A stretch of DNA of 64,000 nucleotides from Myrica gale (taxonomy: Eukaryota; Streptophyta; Magnoliopsida; Fagales; Myricaceae): assembly GCA_963930655.1 (NCBI GenBank), contig OZ005607.1, positions 9,502,874 through 9,566,873 of the forward strand. Direction: 5' to 3'. Below, one piece after another: positions 37,018 through 47,701 of this stretch; position 1 is the first letter of the stretch; every line of letters begins with the position of its first letter. The translations under genes were made by a program, and so were the position numbers. The notes beneath the pieces are model-generated. The model did no database searches. It had not been told where the DNA came from and was given only the letters and a program-made list of their open reading frames with translations.

Positions 37018-37986
37018 GTTGGGTTTCGGGGACGGTGGTTATTGGGGATCCTGTGTTAGGAGAAGAACGTGATTGGAACTAGTCTTTGGATGTTTGCAGT
37101 TGTGGGACACATCACACAGCTTAGAGATTAGAGAGCGGGCACGCGTTGCGTTTATAACTCTTCTAATGGCTATACATGGGGAGGGACCTGGAATGACAAT
37201 AATACCCTTATTCATTTGGTCGTTTTCCTCCTCAAAGGTGTATATTCTTTTTGTTTTGTTTTTTTGTTTCAAGTTAAAAAATGGTTGGGAACAACTGTGA
37301 TAAAACTTTTACCACCAGACCTACCATATATGAGAAGCTATCGGACTTTCTGCTATGTTGGTTTTTTGGCTTAGAAAAGACTCAAGTGATTAGTGATGTA
37401 AGAACAAGAAGAATTTAAATAGTACTAATCACATAGTCCATAAACCTCAACATGACATATTAGCCAATGATTCTTATTTGATAAAAAAAGAAGAAGAAGA
37501 AGAAAGACCATAATCCATAAACCTCTTAACAAATGATTCAATGAAGTATGAGTACTATTTATAATAATTTTAAAAAATCAGTGTTATTCTTTTTCCATCC
37601 CACTTAAATCCGAGATCAACACATGACTAGGAATTCTTGTGACAATAAGGATACACAAGACCTTACATCGTAAGCTTAGATAAGATAAGACAAGACCAAA
37701 CGGTCAAGTACTAGGCCACCCATAAAAGGGTTATAATCGATCTTATCCATTGAGATGAATGAGTTGACTTGTATGCATGGTGGCATGCGAAGAGCAATCT
37801 CAGGTCGTTGTCTACAAAGCCGACACATATGAAGATAGTTATCATGTCATGTCATTCAAGAAAAGAAAATGTTTGATATACTTTTATTTAGTTGGCTAAC
37901 TTTCCCAGAATTTTGATGTGCGATAATTAGTAAAACTGTGTGAGAGAGGGTGAGAGCTAGCGTAGAAGAGGGGCTAAAATTTCTTT
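37018..37986. other. Spacer; promoter side of small membrane protein gene
   Basis: No gene is seen. The region is AT-rich with a short GAAGAA run near 37490. The last nine bases (37978-37986, AATTTCTTT) are the left target duplication of the Pack-MULE. Confidence 0.55.
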
Positions 37987-38229
37987 GGGTTAATTACAAA
38001 CAAAATCTCCCTCGAACTGTAACACGTTTTTCACAATCCCCTTAAATTTAAACGTGTATCAACCTACTCCTCAAATTTACGTTTTCAGTTTCGGTTTTGA
38101 CGAAACCGTACAATAAAAGACCAAAGAACGTGAGTTATTTCATCTTTAAAAGACTAAAATGCCCCTTGTTCTTCCTCTCATTCTCTGCCTTCCGTCTCCT
38201 TCTCCTCTCCCTCTCACCCGCCAAGCTGC

Positions 38230-38365
38230 AGGCTCTAATAGTGCAAGATAGATCATAATAGTGCAACCTACGCAAGGGCATCCATCTCTGATCTACGCAT
38301 TCTCTCAACAGCATCAGCCAAGTCATTCTTCTTTCGTATAGACATCCAGGCCTTCGAGAATGTAA
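38230..38365 (-). pseudogene. Possible second captured gene fragment in the Pack-MULE
   Basis: Between the left TIR and the aquaporin ATG, the minus strand has an open stretch reading SIRKKNDLADAVERMRRSEM. It ends in a stop before GTTGCA. The codon pattern looks exonic but I cannot name the source gene. It may instead be part of the element's 5' UTR. Confidence 0.25.
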
Positions 38366-38473
38366 GATTAAGGAGAGAGAGAGAGAGGGAATACCGTGAG
38401 GAGAATCAAAATCCGTGATTCCTGAGAATTGGGCTCTCTTTCTCTTGCGTTCACCACAGATAGCTCGAGTGCT

Positions 38474-39624
38474 ATGGCAAAGGACATTGAAGTTGCAAGG
38501 CAGGGCGGGTTCCCCGCCAAGGACTACCATGACCCACCACCAGCACCACTGGTTGATGCTGAGGAGCTCACCAAGTGGTCCTTCTATAGAGCTATCATCG
38601 CAGAGTTCATTGCCACGCTCTTGTTCTTGTACATAACTGTGTTGACGGTTATTGGATACAAGAGCCAAACTGACCCAACCAAGGGCGGTGACGACTGTGG
38701 CGGCGTTGGAATTCTTGGCATAGCTTGGGCCTTTGGCGGTATGATCTTCGTCCTTGTTTACTGCATAGCCAGTATTTCAGGTGGGTTCTCTGTCACATCC
38801 GCAACTTCAATTCTTTGATAAGCATCAGGGGACTTTATACTAGTAAAACCAGAACGGAAGAGAGATGTGATTTGTAGCATATGGCTTATGATTTTTCTGA
38901 ACTTTGCAGGAGGGCATATCAACCCCGCGGTGACATTCGGGCTGTTCCTCGTTAGGAAGGTCTCGCTGGTCCGAGCCGTTTTGTACATGGTAGCTCAGTG
39001 CTTGGGAGCCATATGCGGGGTTGGTTTGGTAAAGGCGTTCCAGAAACCTTACTTTGTCAAGTACGGCAGTGGGGCAAACGAGCTTGCTGCCGGATACAGC
39101 AAGGGCACAGAATTGGCCGCTGAAATCATCGGTACCTTTGTGCTTGTCTACACTATCTTCTCTGCCACTGATCCCAAGAGGAACGCAAGGGATTCCCATG
39201 TTTCCGTAAGTACCATACAGTCAAAGGCTTAACTAAAAGCATGTTAGACTCCAGTCAAAAGTCGTTTACTGGTCAGAAGTGAAAATGGAGACGATTTTTG
39301 GAAAATAATTTGAACAATTCAGTTACTTTTTGTTGTTAATTTGATTTTAATCAATCTTGTTTTCCTTGTCAATTAAAGGTCTTGACACCACTCCCAATCG
39401 GATTTGCGTTGTTCATGGTTCACCTGGCCACCATTCCAATCACCGGAACTGGTATCAATCCTGCCCGGAGTTTCGGAGTTGCGGTCATCTATAACGTGGA
39501 TAAGGCCAGCCCCCACAATAGCAATGAAAACATGTGCAAAGGTCTTGAATTGGGAGGAGAAAAAAAAGGCCAAGAAGAAGACCTTTGGAGATTTTTTTTA
39601 AAAAAAAGAAGCTCACATGTTTAG
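38474..39624 (+). CDS. PIP2: PIP2-type aquaporin, 3'-truncated and chimeric, inside the Pack-MULE
   Basis: Plasma-membrane aquaporins move water across the membrane as tetramers. Exons 38474-38780, 38910-39205 and 39379-39624 join to 282 residues. The protein starts [20 protein letters not shown] and contains [32 protein letters not shown] (first NPA), [20 protein letters not shown] and [16 protein letters not shown] (second NPA). After NVDKA, where a normal PIP continues WDDHW and WIFWVGPFIG, the frame runs into 38 foreign residues ([12 protein letters not shown] to KKRSSHV). Thus the sixth membrane helix and C-terminal tail, normally on the last exon, are missing. Helix 2 reads CIASISGG where CTAGISGG is usual. 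The introns match normal PIP positions. A working channel is doubtful. Confidence 0.88.
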
Positions 39625-40059
39625 AATGGGGGCAGTTTGGTCTTTTATTGTACGGTTTCGTCAAAAACGAAACTGATACGTTTACGTAAGTTTGAGGGGG
39701 CGGGTTGATACGAGTTCAAGTTTAGGGGGGATTGTGGGAAACGTGGTATAGTTCGAGGGGTTTTTTTTGTAATTAACCCAATTTCTTTTAACAGGTTTAA
39801 ACGGTGTGTTTCAATCTGTTTTAATTTTTATAAGTAGAGACGTGTTTCACCCTCCGCTTTTAAAAAAATAAAAAAATAGCCTAGGCTTAATGGGGATCAG
39901 ACCCAAGCTATGCAGGATAAAATGACATTGAGCTCTACATGGCCTGGGCCTAAGGGGTGTCGGGCCCAGGCCAACTTATGAAAAAAAACACATGTAAAAA
40001 TTTTTTTTGGGCGGAGCAATGGGTGACAGCTGCCCTAGTTTGCCACCCACTCCTTCTGC

Positions 40060-40150
40060 CACTGACATCACCCCCACGTCCATATGACTCGAACTTTATA
40101 CGTCGAACACATGGAGGACGACCTCACAACTATTAAGCTAACATCCCAAG
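40060..40150 (-). repeat. SINE-like tRNA-derived promoter
   Basis: On the minus strand TAGCTTAATAG (complement of 40130-40140) matches the pol III A-box consensus exactly. GTTCGAGTC (complement of 40086-40094) matches the B box, about 36 bases apart. No cloverleaf forms, so a SINE is more likely than a tRNA. Confidence 0.45.
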
Positions 40151-40429
40151 TACTTGAGTACTTAGCTTTAATATAGTTTTGCATTAGCTTGTATTTTCGC
40201 TTTCTCTTTATCGATCAAATAATTTTTATTTTTAGTGTCCATTGTAAACAATTTGCAATGTCAAATACGTACATAGATGACGATATACTGACCTCTTGCG
40301 CCGGGGGAAGATATATGTACGGTTTGTTTAGGCATTTAAAACAATGTCATACCATAAGCTTTTTAATAATCAAGAATAATTAACCACATAGACCTTCCAC
40401 TTCCACTTTTTTTAATCATAATAGCAACA

Positions 40430-40810
40430 CCTTTTATTAATAAAATCAAGGAGGTTGAAAAACCTCTAGAGCACGCTTTAAAGGGCGAACCAGACACTTC
40501 GAAGAGTCGGCGGGCCAACGAGCAGAGTAGTCAAAAGGTTATACAGAGACACACAAGGGGCAGAATAACCACAACAGGCAGCAAACTAATAAGAATAACA
40601 TAAAAGAAAAGGCAATTGCGAAATATTGGGGCAGAACCAGCAACTGAAGGCGACGAACCGACCAGAGTGGAAAAAGTGGAGGCGCGTGAGATCCACTCGC
40701 GAATGGGCTCTCACGCGCCGCCCGACCGGCCATCGGAGATGACCACGAGGAGCGGCTGGACGTCCATATGCCAGCGACCTGGCGCGTGTATACCGGAGAG
40801 GCCCTGTAAC
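40430..40810 (-). repeat. Possible non-LTR retroposon fragment
   Basis: Read on the minus strand, this GC-rich block ends CTCCTTGATTTTATTAATAA then ATTAAAAAAA, like a polyadenylated retroposon tail. It shares GTGGATCTCACGCGCC with 35235-36090. No coding domain is visible. Confidence 0.35.
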
Positions 40811-42950
40811 ACTCTTCTTTTTGTTTAATTCCCCTATATTGTAAAACTCCTCTTTTTGTTAAATTCCCTATATAATATAGTTTTTATGTGTATGAGATAA
40901 GTTATAATATATGCGTTTTTATGATTTTTTTTATTTGTGTTTTACAGTACGTTCATTAGGGTATCGAGTTAGACAGGGTGCTTGGGCCGATAGGGTTATT
41001 AGGTTGACCAGGGACGAAGCTGTAATTGTTGGGTAGTTCATGACTAGGGTAACCGATTGGCTAGGGCCGGGGGTCTCTGGGTAAAATTCAAGGGCTGACC
41101 AAGTGCAACATGCTCGGGAATTTTCTGGCCTAGCCTTGGACCCCGAGTGCGGGACTCCTAAGTTCACTGAATGCGCATTTAATGTCCCTTATCCTAACCG
41201 CCTACGTGAAGTTATTTTATTGGCTCGCACCTTGACTTAGTGCTCACAATAGAGACATGTTATTTGGGAAGTGTGGTGGCAGTCTGTGTATGGCTCCGAA
41301 CTGATTAATATCTTTTGAATGGTTGTCTACCTAGCTAAGGGTGTATAGGTTGGTCAGGGGGGATGCACTCATTGGTTCATTGTTTTTCAAAAACTTCTCC
41401 AGTTAATGTAGATGTCGTCCCCGCCAATCGTGTTCTTCAAAAACTTCCAGAAAAGCGTAGATCTAGCCACCAAAATCGCCGGAAAAAAAGCTCCTAAAAG
41501 TATCCGGAAATAGGGGTTTATTGAGAGATCCGGTCATAAATGACAAGAGCAAAGGATGAATCCAACTCCTCCCGTCCTCGGAGAAGGAGGTGAGAGGGGA
41601 GGTTCAGGCGACCAAGGAGGGAAAAATTTTAAAGAGAAGGCAGAGCCCCTCTCTCTCTAGAATAGGAACCTTCCACTTTCATTTACACGCTGTGATTTGT
41701 TAATATACAGCAAAAATGAGAGAATATGACTACTATTTAAAATTAAGAGTATATCTACTTGTCTTATATACAGATGCTTAGAATAAAATTAGCTTAATAC
41801 CTCCAAACACAATTTTTTTAAAAAAAATCACAATCATGAACTCCAATTAATTTTTCACCCATCCAAGAGAATTTACATCACTTCCAGCAAAACAATTTCA
41901 CTAGAAAATTTGTTTACCCATCCAAACGCAGGCCTAATCTCGAGCAAAATTCTTACACATAAATATAATCAATTCTACACTTCCATAATCCCTTTAACAT
42001 CTTACAGTATCTAACACCATAATATATGAGCTTCTTCAATATTTTGAATGGAATCTTATGCATTCTGTTCTCAGGGGTGTCAATACTAATCGTTACTTAG
42101 GCACATTTATTTCGCCTGAAAATATTTTCAGCTTCGTGTTTGGTATGGGAAAATAGAGGTCAACGGAAAATATCAAGTTAATCAACATAAAAGTTTACCT
42201 GCAAGATTGAAAATGACTTATCCATTCAAACTGTTCAACTATTTGTATGTCCTTCCCATAGATTTTTTAAAAAAATAAAAATTATATTTTAATTTAATTT
42301 TAAATTTTATATGATATTATTATTATTATTTTATTTATCTACAAAAAAATGGCCTAAATTATTTTTTTTAAAAAAACCTCATATACAACTGATGTGTCTG
42401 AAAATGTCACATGAATTTTCCGTCCATATATAACAGCAAAATAAGTGGAACTTTATATTCATAAACAGAAGAACCCCACATCTCAAAAAATCAATAAATT
42501 TAAGACACGAGTCTCGATTCCAAAATAGCATAAAGCACAAGTAAGTTATATATATTTTTTCCTTAATTTTAATATCTTTATTAATAAAGATAAATTAAAA
42601 TTATTAAAAAATATTCTTTAAATTTTCAGATGACAATCAAACACTATAAGCTAATTTTTAAAGAGTTACTCAAATACTGTTTGAGAAATTCTTTTGGAAA
42701 GGTTTGAATCAGAGACTCAACTCAGCCCAACTCATTCAGCTGATGAAAAAGTGAAGAGAGATAATAAAAAAGCTGGTAAAAAGTGAAAAAATGTATATAA
42801 ATTGATGAAAAATCGAGGAAAAAATGTTTTATAACGATGATAAAATTTTGTTACAAAAACTGAGCCTTAGTCGCCACTCAACAGTCCTCGTCGTGCTCCA
42901 AACTGCAACTTGAAAAAATGGCTCAAACATTTTCAGCCTCCTAACTGGAA

Positions 42951-45669
42951 ATGAAGCTCGCTCGTCCTCACGGACCCCTCAGCAATTCTACCATTTACAG
43001 AAAGCAAAGAAATCTGTGTACTGCCAAATTCACCTCCCAAGATAATGACGAAAATGACTCGCACTTCGTGTCAATCCTCCGGGGCATCGTACGAGGAAAC
43101 CAGAGCTGGAAAATCGCCCTCAACAACACGTACATTTCAAGCACGTTGAGGCCCCACCACGTCGAGACGGTCCTGATGCAAACCCTAGATGACTCCAGGT
43201 TAGCCTTGCGGTTCTTCAATTTCTTGGGCTTGCACATAAACTTCAACCACTCCACGACGGCGTTTTGCATTTTGATCCACGCTCTGGTTCACTCGAATAT
43301 CTTTTTGCCAGCATCTTCTCTCTTGCAAACGCTCTTTCTTCGTGGGTTGTACCCAAAAGTGGTCTTTGAAGCTTTTCTTCATTCTTATAAGAGATGTGAT
43401 TTTTCTTCGAGTTTGGCTTTTGATTTATTAGTTCAAAATTATGTGCAAAATAAAAGAGTACCGGACGGTGTCATTGTTGTGAAGCTCATGAAAGAGAATA
43501 AATTGTTGCTGAAGTTAGAACTTTAAGTGCCCTTTTAAACGGTCTAGTGAGAGTTGGACAATTTCATGTAGTTGGAATTGTTTGAGGAGTTTGTGAGTGG
43601 GGGTCTTCGGGCTGATGTCTATATATACACAACAGTGGTTCGGTCTCTGTGCGAATTGAGAGATTTTGCTAGAGCCAAGGAAGTTATCCGTCGAGCGGAG
43701 CTGAATGGATGTGATTTAAGTGTCATAACATATAATGTGTTGATTCATGGGCTCTGTAAGAGCCAAAGAGCTTGGGAGGCTGTTTTGATTAAGAATTCTT
43801 TTAATGGAAAGGGATTGAAAGCAGATGTGGTTACGTATTGTACATTAGCACTTGGTTTGTGCAGAGTGCATGAATTTAGAGCCAGGATGGAGCTGATTGA
43901 TGAGATGATTGAGTTGGGGTTTGTCACAAGTGAAGCTGCTGTTTCGGGAGTTGTTGAGGGCTTAAGGAGGAAGGGAGAAATTGAAGAGGCCTATAACTTA
44001 GTAAATAGGGTGGAGAGTGGGGTTTTTGCCTAGTCTGTTTGCTTACAACGCATTGATCAATTCTTTGTGCAAAGAGGTTAAATTGGATGAAGCAGAGTTA
44101 CTTTTTAGTTACATGGGCAAGAAGGGTTTGTTTCCAAATGATATCACTTATTCAATTTTGATTGATTCCTTCTGCAGAAGTGGGAAGTTGGATGTTGCAT
44201 ATTGTTACTTTGATAAAATGTCAGAGGCCAGGATAAGAGCTACTGTGTATCCCTATAATTCTCTGATAAGTGGGCAATGCAATTTTGGAAACATGAGTGA
44301 AGCAGAGTTTCTCTTTGGTGAGATGATTGGTAAAGGATTGCTGCCAACGGTCGTGACCTACACATCATTGATAAGTGGATACTGCAGAGAAGGAGAACTG
44401 CACAAGGCATTTAGGCTATATCATGAGATGTCGGGGAAGGGCATCTCACCAAACACTTACACCTTCACTGCACTTATTTCTGGACTCTGTCGTGCAAATA
44501 TGATGGCTGAAGCAAGTAAATTGTTTGATGAGATGACTGAGCGAAACATAATGCCAAATGAGGTGACGTACAATGTTATGATAGAGGGGCACTGTATGGA
44601 TGGTAACACAATAATAGCCATTGAATTGCTTGATGAAATGGTAGAGAAGGGTCTTGAACCAGACACATAAACATATAGGCCTCTAATTAGTGCTCTTTGT
44701 TCTTCGGGTAGAGTTTCTGAAGCCATGGAATTCATAGGTGACCTTCACAAAGAGCATTGTAAGTTGAACGTGATGTGTTATAGTGCACTTCTGCATGGTA
44801 ATTGCAAGGAGGGGAAATTGAAAGATGCATTGAGTGCTTGTCGTGAGATGGTTAGACGAGGAGTCGACGTGGATCTCATGTCTTGTGCGATACTCATTTG
44901 TGGAACTCTAAAGCAGCATGATACTCAAAGATTCTTTGGTCTCTTGAAGGAGATGCATGATCAAGGACTGAAGCCCGATGAAGTAATATATACAAGCATG
45001 ATAGATGCATACGCCAAAGCAGGAAAACTTAAGGAGGCATTTGGGTTTCTGAATATGATGGTAGCTGAGGGATGCTCTCCTAATGTGGTGACATACACTG
45101 CCTTGATAAATGGCTTATACAAGGCAGGAAATATGCAGAAAGCAGAGCTGCTCTTAAAGGAAATGGTAATGGGAAAAGCCCTTCCGAATCATATCACATA
45201 TGGTTGTTTCCTTGACCACCTTACGAAGGAAGGAAATATGGAGGAAGCTGTGCGGCTGCACAATGCAATGCTTCAAAGGTTTCTAGCAAACACTGTGACA
45301 TATAATATACTTATCTGGGGTTTCTGCAAATTAGGTAAGATTCAGGAAGCCACTGAACTCCTTGTTGGAATGGCTGACAATGGTGGTTTTCCAGATTGTG
45401 TTACCTATTCCACTTTTATATATGAGTATTGTAGAAGGGGTAATTTGCAGGAAGCTATTAAGTTGTGGAACACCATGCTAAAGAAAGGTCTAACGCCTGA
45501 CACATTAGCATATAATTTTATGATATATGGTTGCTGCGTTACTGGAGAACTCACCAAGGCATTTGAATTGCGGGATGACATGCTAAGAAGGGGAGTGATG
45601 CCAAATCGGGTAACATATAATGCTCTTATTCATGGAACCTGCTTGAAAAGTTCAGTTCAGACTACCTAG
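42951..45669 (+). pseudogene. PPR protein (P-class, At5g59900-like), broken
   Basis: P-class pentatricopeptide proteins bind organelle RNA through tandem 35-residue repeats. The intronless locus starts MKLARPHGPLSNSTIYRKQR with an N-terminal region (GIVRGNQSWKIALNNTYISS) like At5g59900. Roughly 17-19 repeats follow, for example VTYNVLIHGLCKSQRAWEAV and VTYTSLISGYCREGELHKAF. Four lesions break it: a 1-base loss near 43510 (LLxEVRTLSALLNG continues in another frame), a frame change near 43570, another near 44010-44020 (before GFLPSLFAYNALINS), and an in-frame TAA at 44668-44670 inside PDT-TYRPLISALC. Between lesions the repeats are well kept, so inactivation is recent, or some lesions are sequencing errors. 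Confidence 0.88.
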
Positions 45670-45967
45670 CTATGGGAATGATTGGTGCTATACCCATCGT
45701 AGAAGTAGGGCAATCGTCTCTGATATTTGAATAGAGGCCTTCTATTTGCATTGTTGAAGATTGGAGTAGTTACCTTAGGCTCATGCAACTAGATCTAACA
45801 ATCTGTTTTGCCAGTTAAGCTGATCAGATTCTTTTCTGTAAATATTTAAGCTTGTAAATTAGAACGTGAAGGAGAAGAATTTACTATTTAATTGATGACA
45901 ATTGACATAAGGATGACGGTAATTGTTAATTGATAAATTCTGAATAATAGCCGTAGGCATTTTTTTT

Positions 45968-45985
45968 GGGGGGGGGGGGGGGGGG
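45968..45985 (+). repeat. Poly-G tract, about 18 bases
   Basis: A run of T is followed directly by about 18 G. Confidence 0.85.
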
Positions 45986-47042
45986 AATTGACACTGTTGT
46001 AGCAGTAGTCTTACCTAGCAATGAAATATGGGAATAGCCATCTTTTTGGGTAGTCTGCAGGTGTTGCCTCACATCTTTTCTTGCTTTTCCCCGTCTTTTA
46101 CCTTTTCCATTGTTGCATTCAGTATGTTGTGTTAAAGCTCTCTGGTGATCCTTCGGCTCTGTTGGCCAGAAAATTTGGATTTTCATCCCTGGAATTCAAA
46201 TTCACTTCCAATTGCAGCATGTGAATTCGAATCCATCAAAGCAGCAGTTTTAGGCCCCATCAAGTTGAAAGTGCATAATTATTGAAGCTTCTATTTTTCA
46301 GCTAGACATTCTTAAAATTTGGGTTCAATTCTAGGTCCTTTTGAGTATTACAGAAAGTTGAAAAATACTTTCTGCCTCTAAAGTTCAACTTGGATAAGAA
46401 TACTGTCCACAAATACCCAAATATATCCATTTCCTACTGATGGAAATGGTCACCGATCACATGTTCACTTCCCACCTGGGTAAACAAATTTATCATATAG
46501 AAATCATTAAAATTCGCAATTAGCAGCAGTTGAAGAGGTACTCGCGTGCATATGGAATGTGGTGTACAGGATAAGGAAACAAATTCTAAGGGAAGAAGTT
46601 ATTATCTTGCTGCTATACCAAAGTTGTGACTAGCCAAGGAAAGTACTAGCCACATTTGTACTAGTGAAGATTGCTCTAAAGCTTATCGGATAATTATAAA
46701 ACTTAATTCAACCAGTAAGGTCTGAGACTTACAAGGCATTTGACAACATAAGATTTTAATTTATCAAACACTTCAAAATTTTACGTACTTTTATCATTCA
46801 TTCACCAATTCCAATACCACATCTTTTTTAACACCAACACAAAATTTACTAAAAATTTTTTAAAAAAATTATGTTAGCTCTTATAGAACTCATCTGTCGT
46901 TCCTTCAATAAAGTCTTAATGTGAGACTTAACTCTTATAGAATTCATCTTTCGTTCCTTCTCTTTTTTCACTTTATGTGAAATTTAAAGTACCATTTATA
47001 ATGACTTAAAGTAAACACTAGTCAAATATATGAAACTTGATC

Positions 47043-47126
47043 TTTATAGAACTCATCTTTCTTGCACTCTTCTTCCACTCCATGTTTATAGAACTCATCT
47101 TTCTTGCACTCTTCTTCCACTCCATG
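47043..47126. repeat. Perfect 42-bp tandem duplication
   Basis: Copies 47043-47084 and 47085-47126 are identical and begin TTTATAGAACTCATC. The similar phrase ATAGAA.TCATCTTTCGTTCC occurs twice just upstream, so the area has duplicated repeatedly. Confidence 0.9.
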
Positions 47127-47701
47127 TAAAGTTCAGAAAATCACAAAAGCCTTGCTCGTCGACTTATTAACTCATCTTTCATTGATTAACTTCTTCCAGA
47201 CCATGTAAAATTCGAAAAATCACAAAAGCCATGAATTTCAACAAGACATCGAACTCCTTTAGTCCAACACGATGAAGACAAGTATAATCTCAAAACAAGT
47301 TTGAGATCTATTTAAGATTGAATCTCGTTTTGAGTCCAAACTAACCGCACCAGCAATTAAACAGCCCCATATAATCCCATCTTGCCCAAGACTAGAGGGG
47401 TCCATTGCCCAATTTCAGTCATGAAAACCAACCAAAAAGTGATTTTCTATTCCCAGATGATACACCTTAGCTAGTAGGCATAACTACAAGCAGACACTCA
47501 CAGCTCTAGTTCCACACAACAAATCATAAGATACTACTTGGAATCATTGCCATTTTGTTCCAGGTAAAGGCCAGACTGTAAAATAAAACTTGAACAACAA
47601 ACCAATATCACAACTCGGTCAGGTTCACGGCCCCACAAACTATTAACATTTCACTTAAAAGTAAACTACGGGAATAGCCAAATCGGCAAGACGGAGAAAT
47701 C

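Larger units (their letters stand above)
37987..39779 (+). mobile_element. Pack-MULE carrying an aquaporin gene
   Basis: The element is 1793 bp. The left end GGGTTAATTACAAACAAAAT and right end GTAATTAACCC are the tips of inverted repeats of about 140 bp (37987-38126 and 39636-39779). The arms share CCTCGAACT, CACGTTT, CACAATCCCC, CAGTTTCG and GACGAAACCGTACAATAAAA. A perfect 9-bp duplication AATTTCTTT flanks it (37978-37986, 39780-39788), the Mutator signature. No transposase is present; the interior is host gene sequence with introns. This defines a Pack-MULE formed from genomic DNA. Confidence 0.93.
39789..42950. other. Gene-free stretch with retroposon fragments
   Basis: It holds a tRNA-like SINE candidate (about 40060-40150, -), a retroposon-like block (40430-40810), a two-copy repeat of CTTTTTGTTTAATTCCC at 40815-40870, and unclassified moderate-GC sequence to 41690. 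The rest is AT-rich with MITE-like pieces (41800-41935) up to the PPR start. No coding gene was recognised. Confidence 0.55.
45670..47701. other. Spacer with simple repeats
   Basis: No gene is seen. It holds the 3' side of the PPR locus, a poly-G run (45968-45985), a degraded MITE-like block near 46735-46880, the 42-bp direct repeat (47043-47126) and the ADF 3' UTR up to 47701. Confidence 0.55.

Noticed and set aside
40806..41690. Possible solo LTR beginning TGTAACAC
   Set aside because: No matching CA end with a 5-bp duplication could be found.
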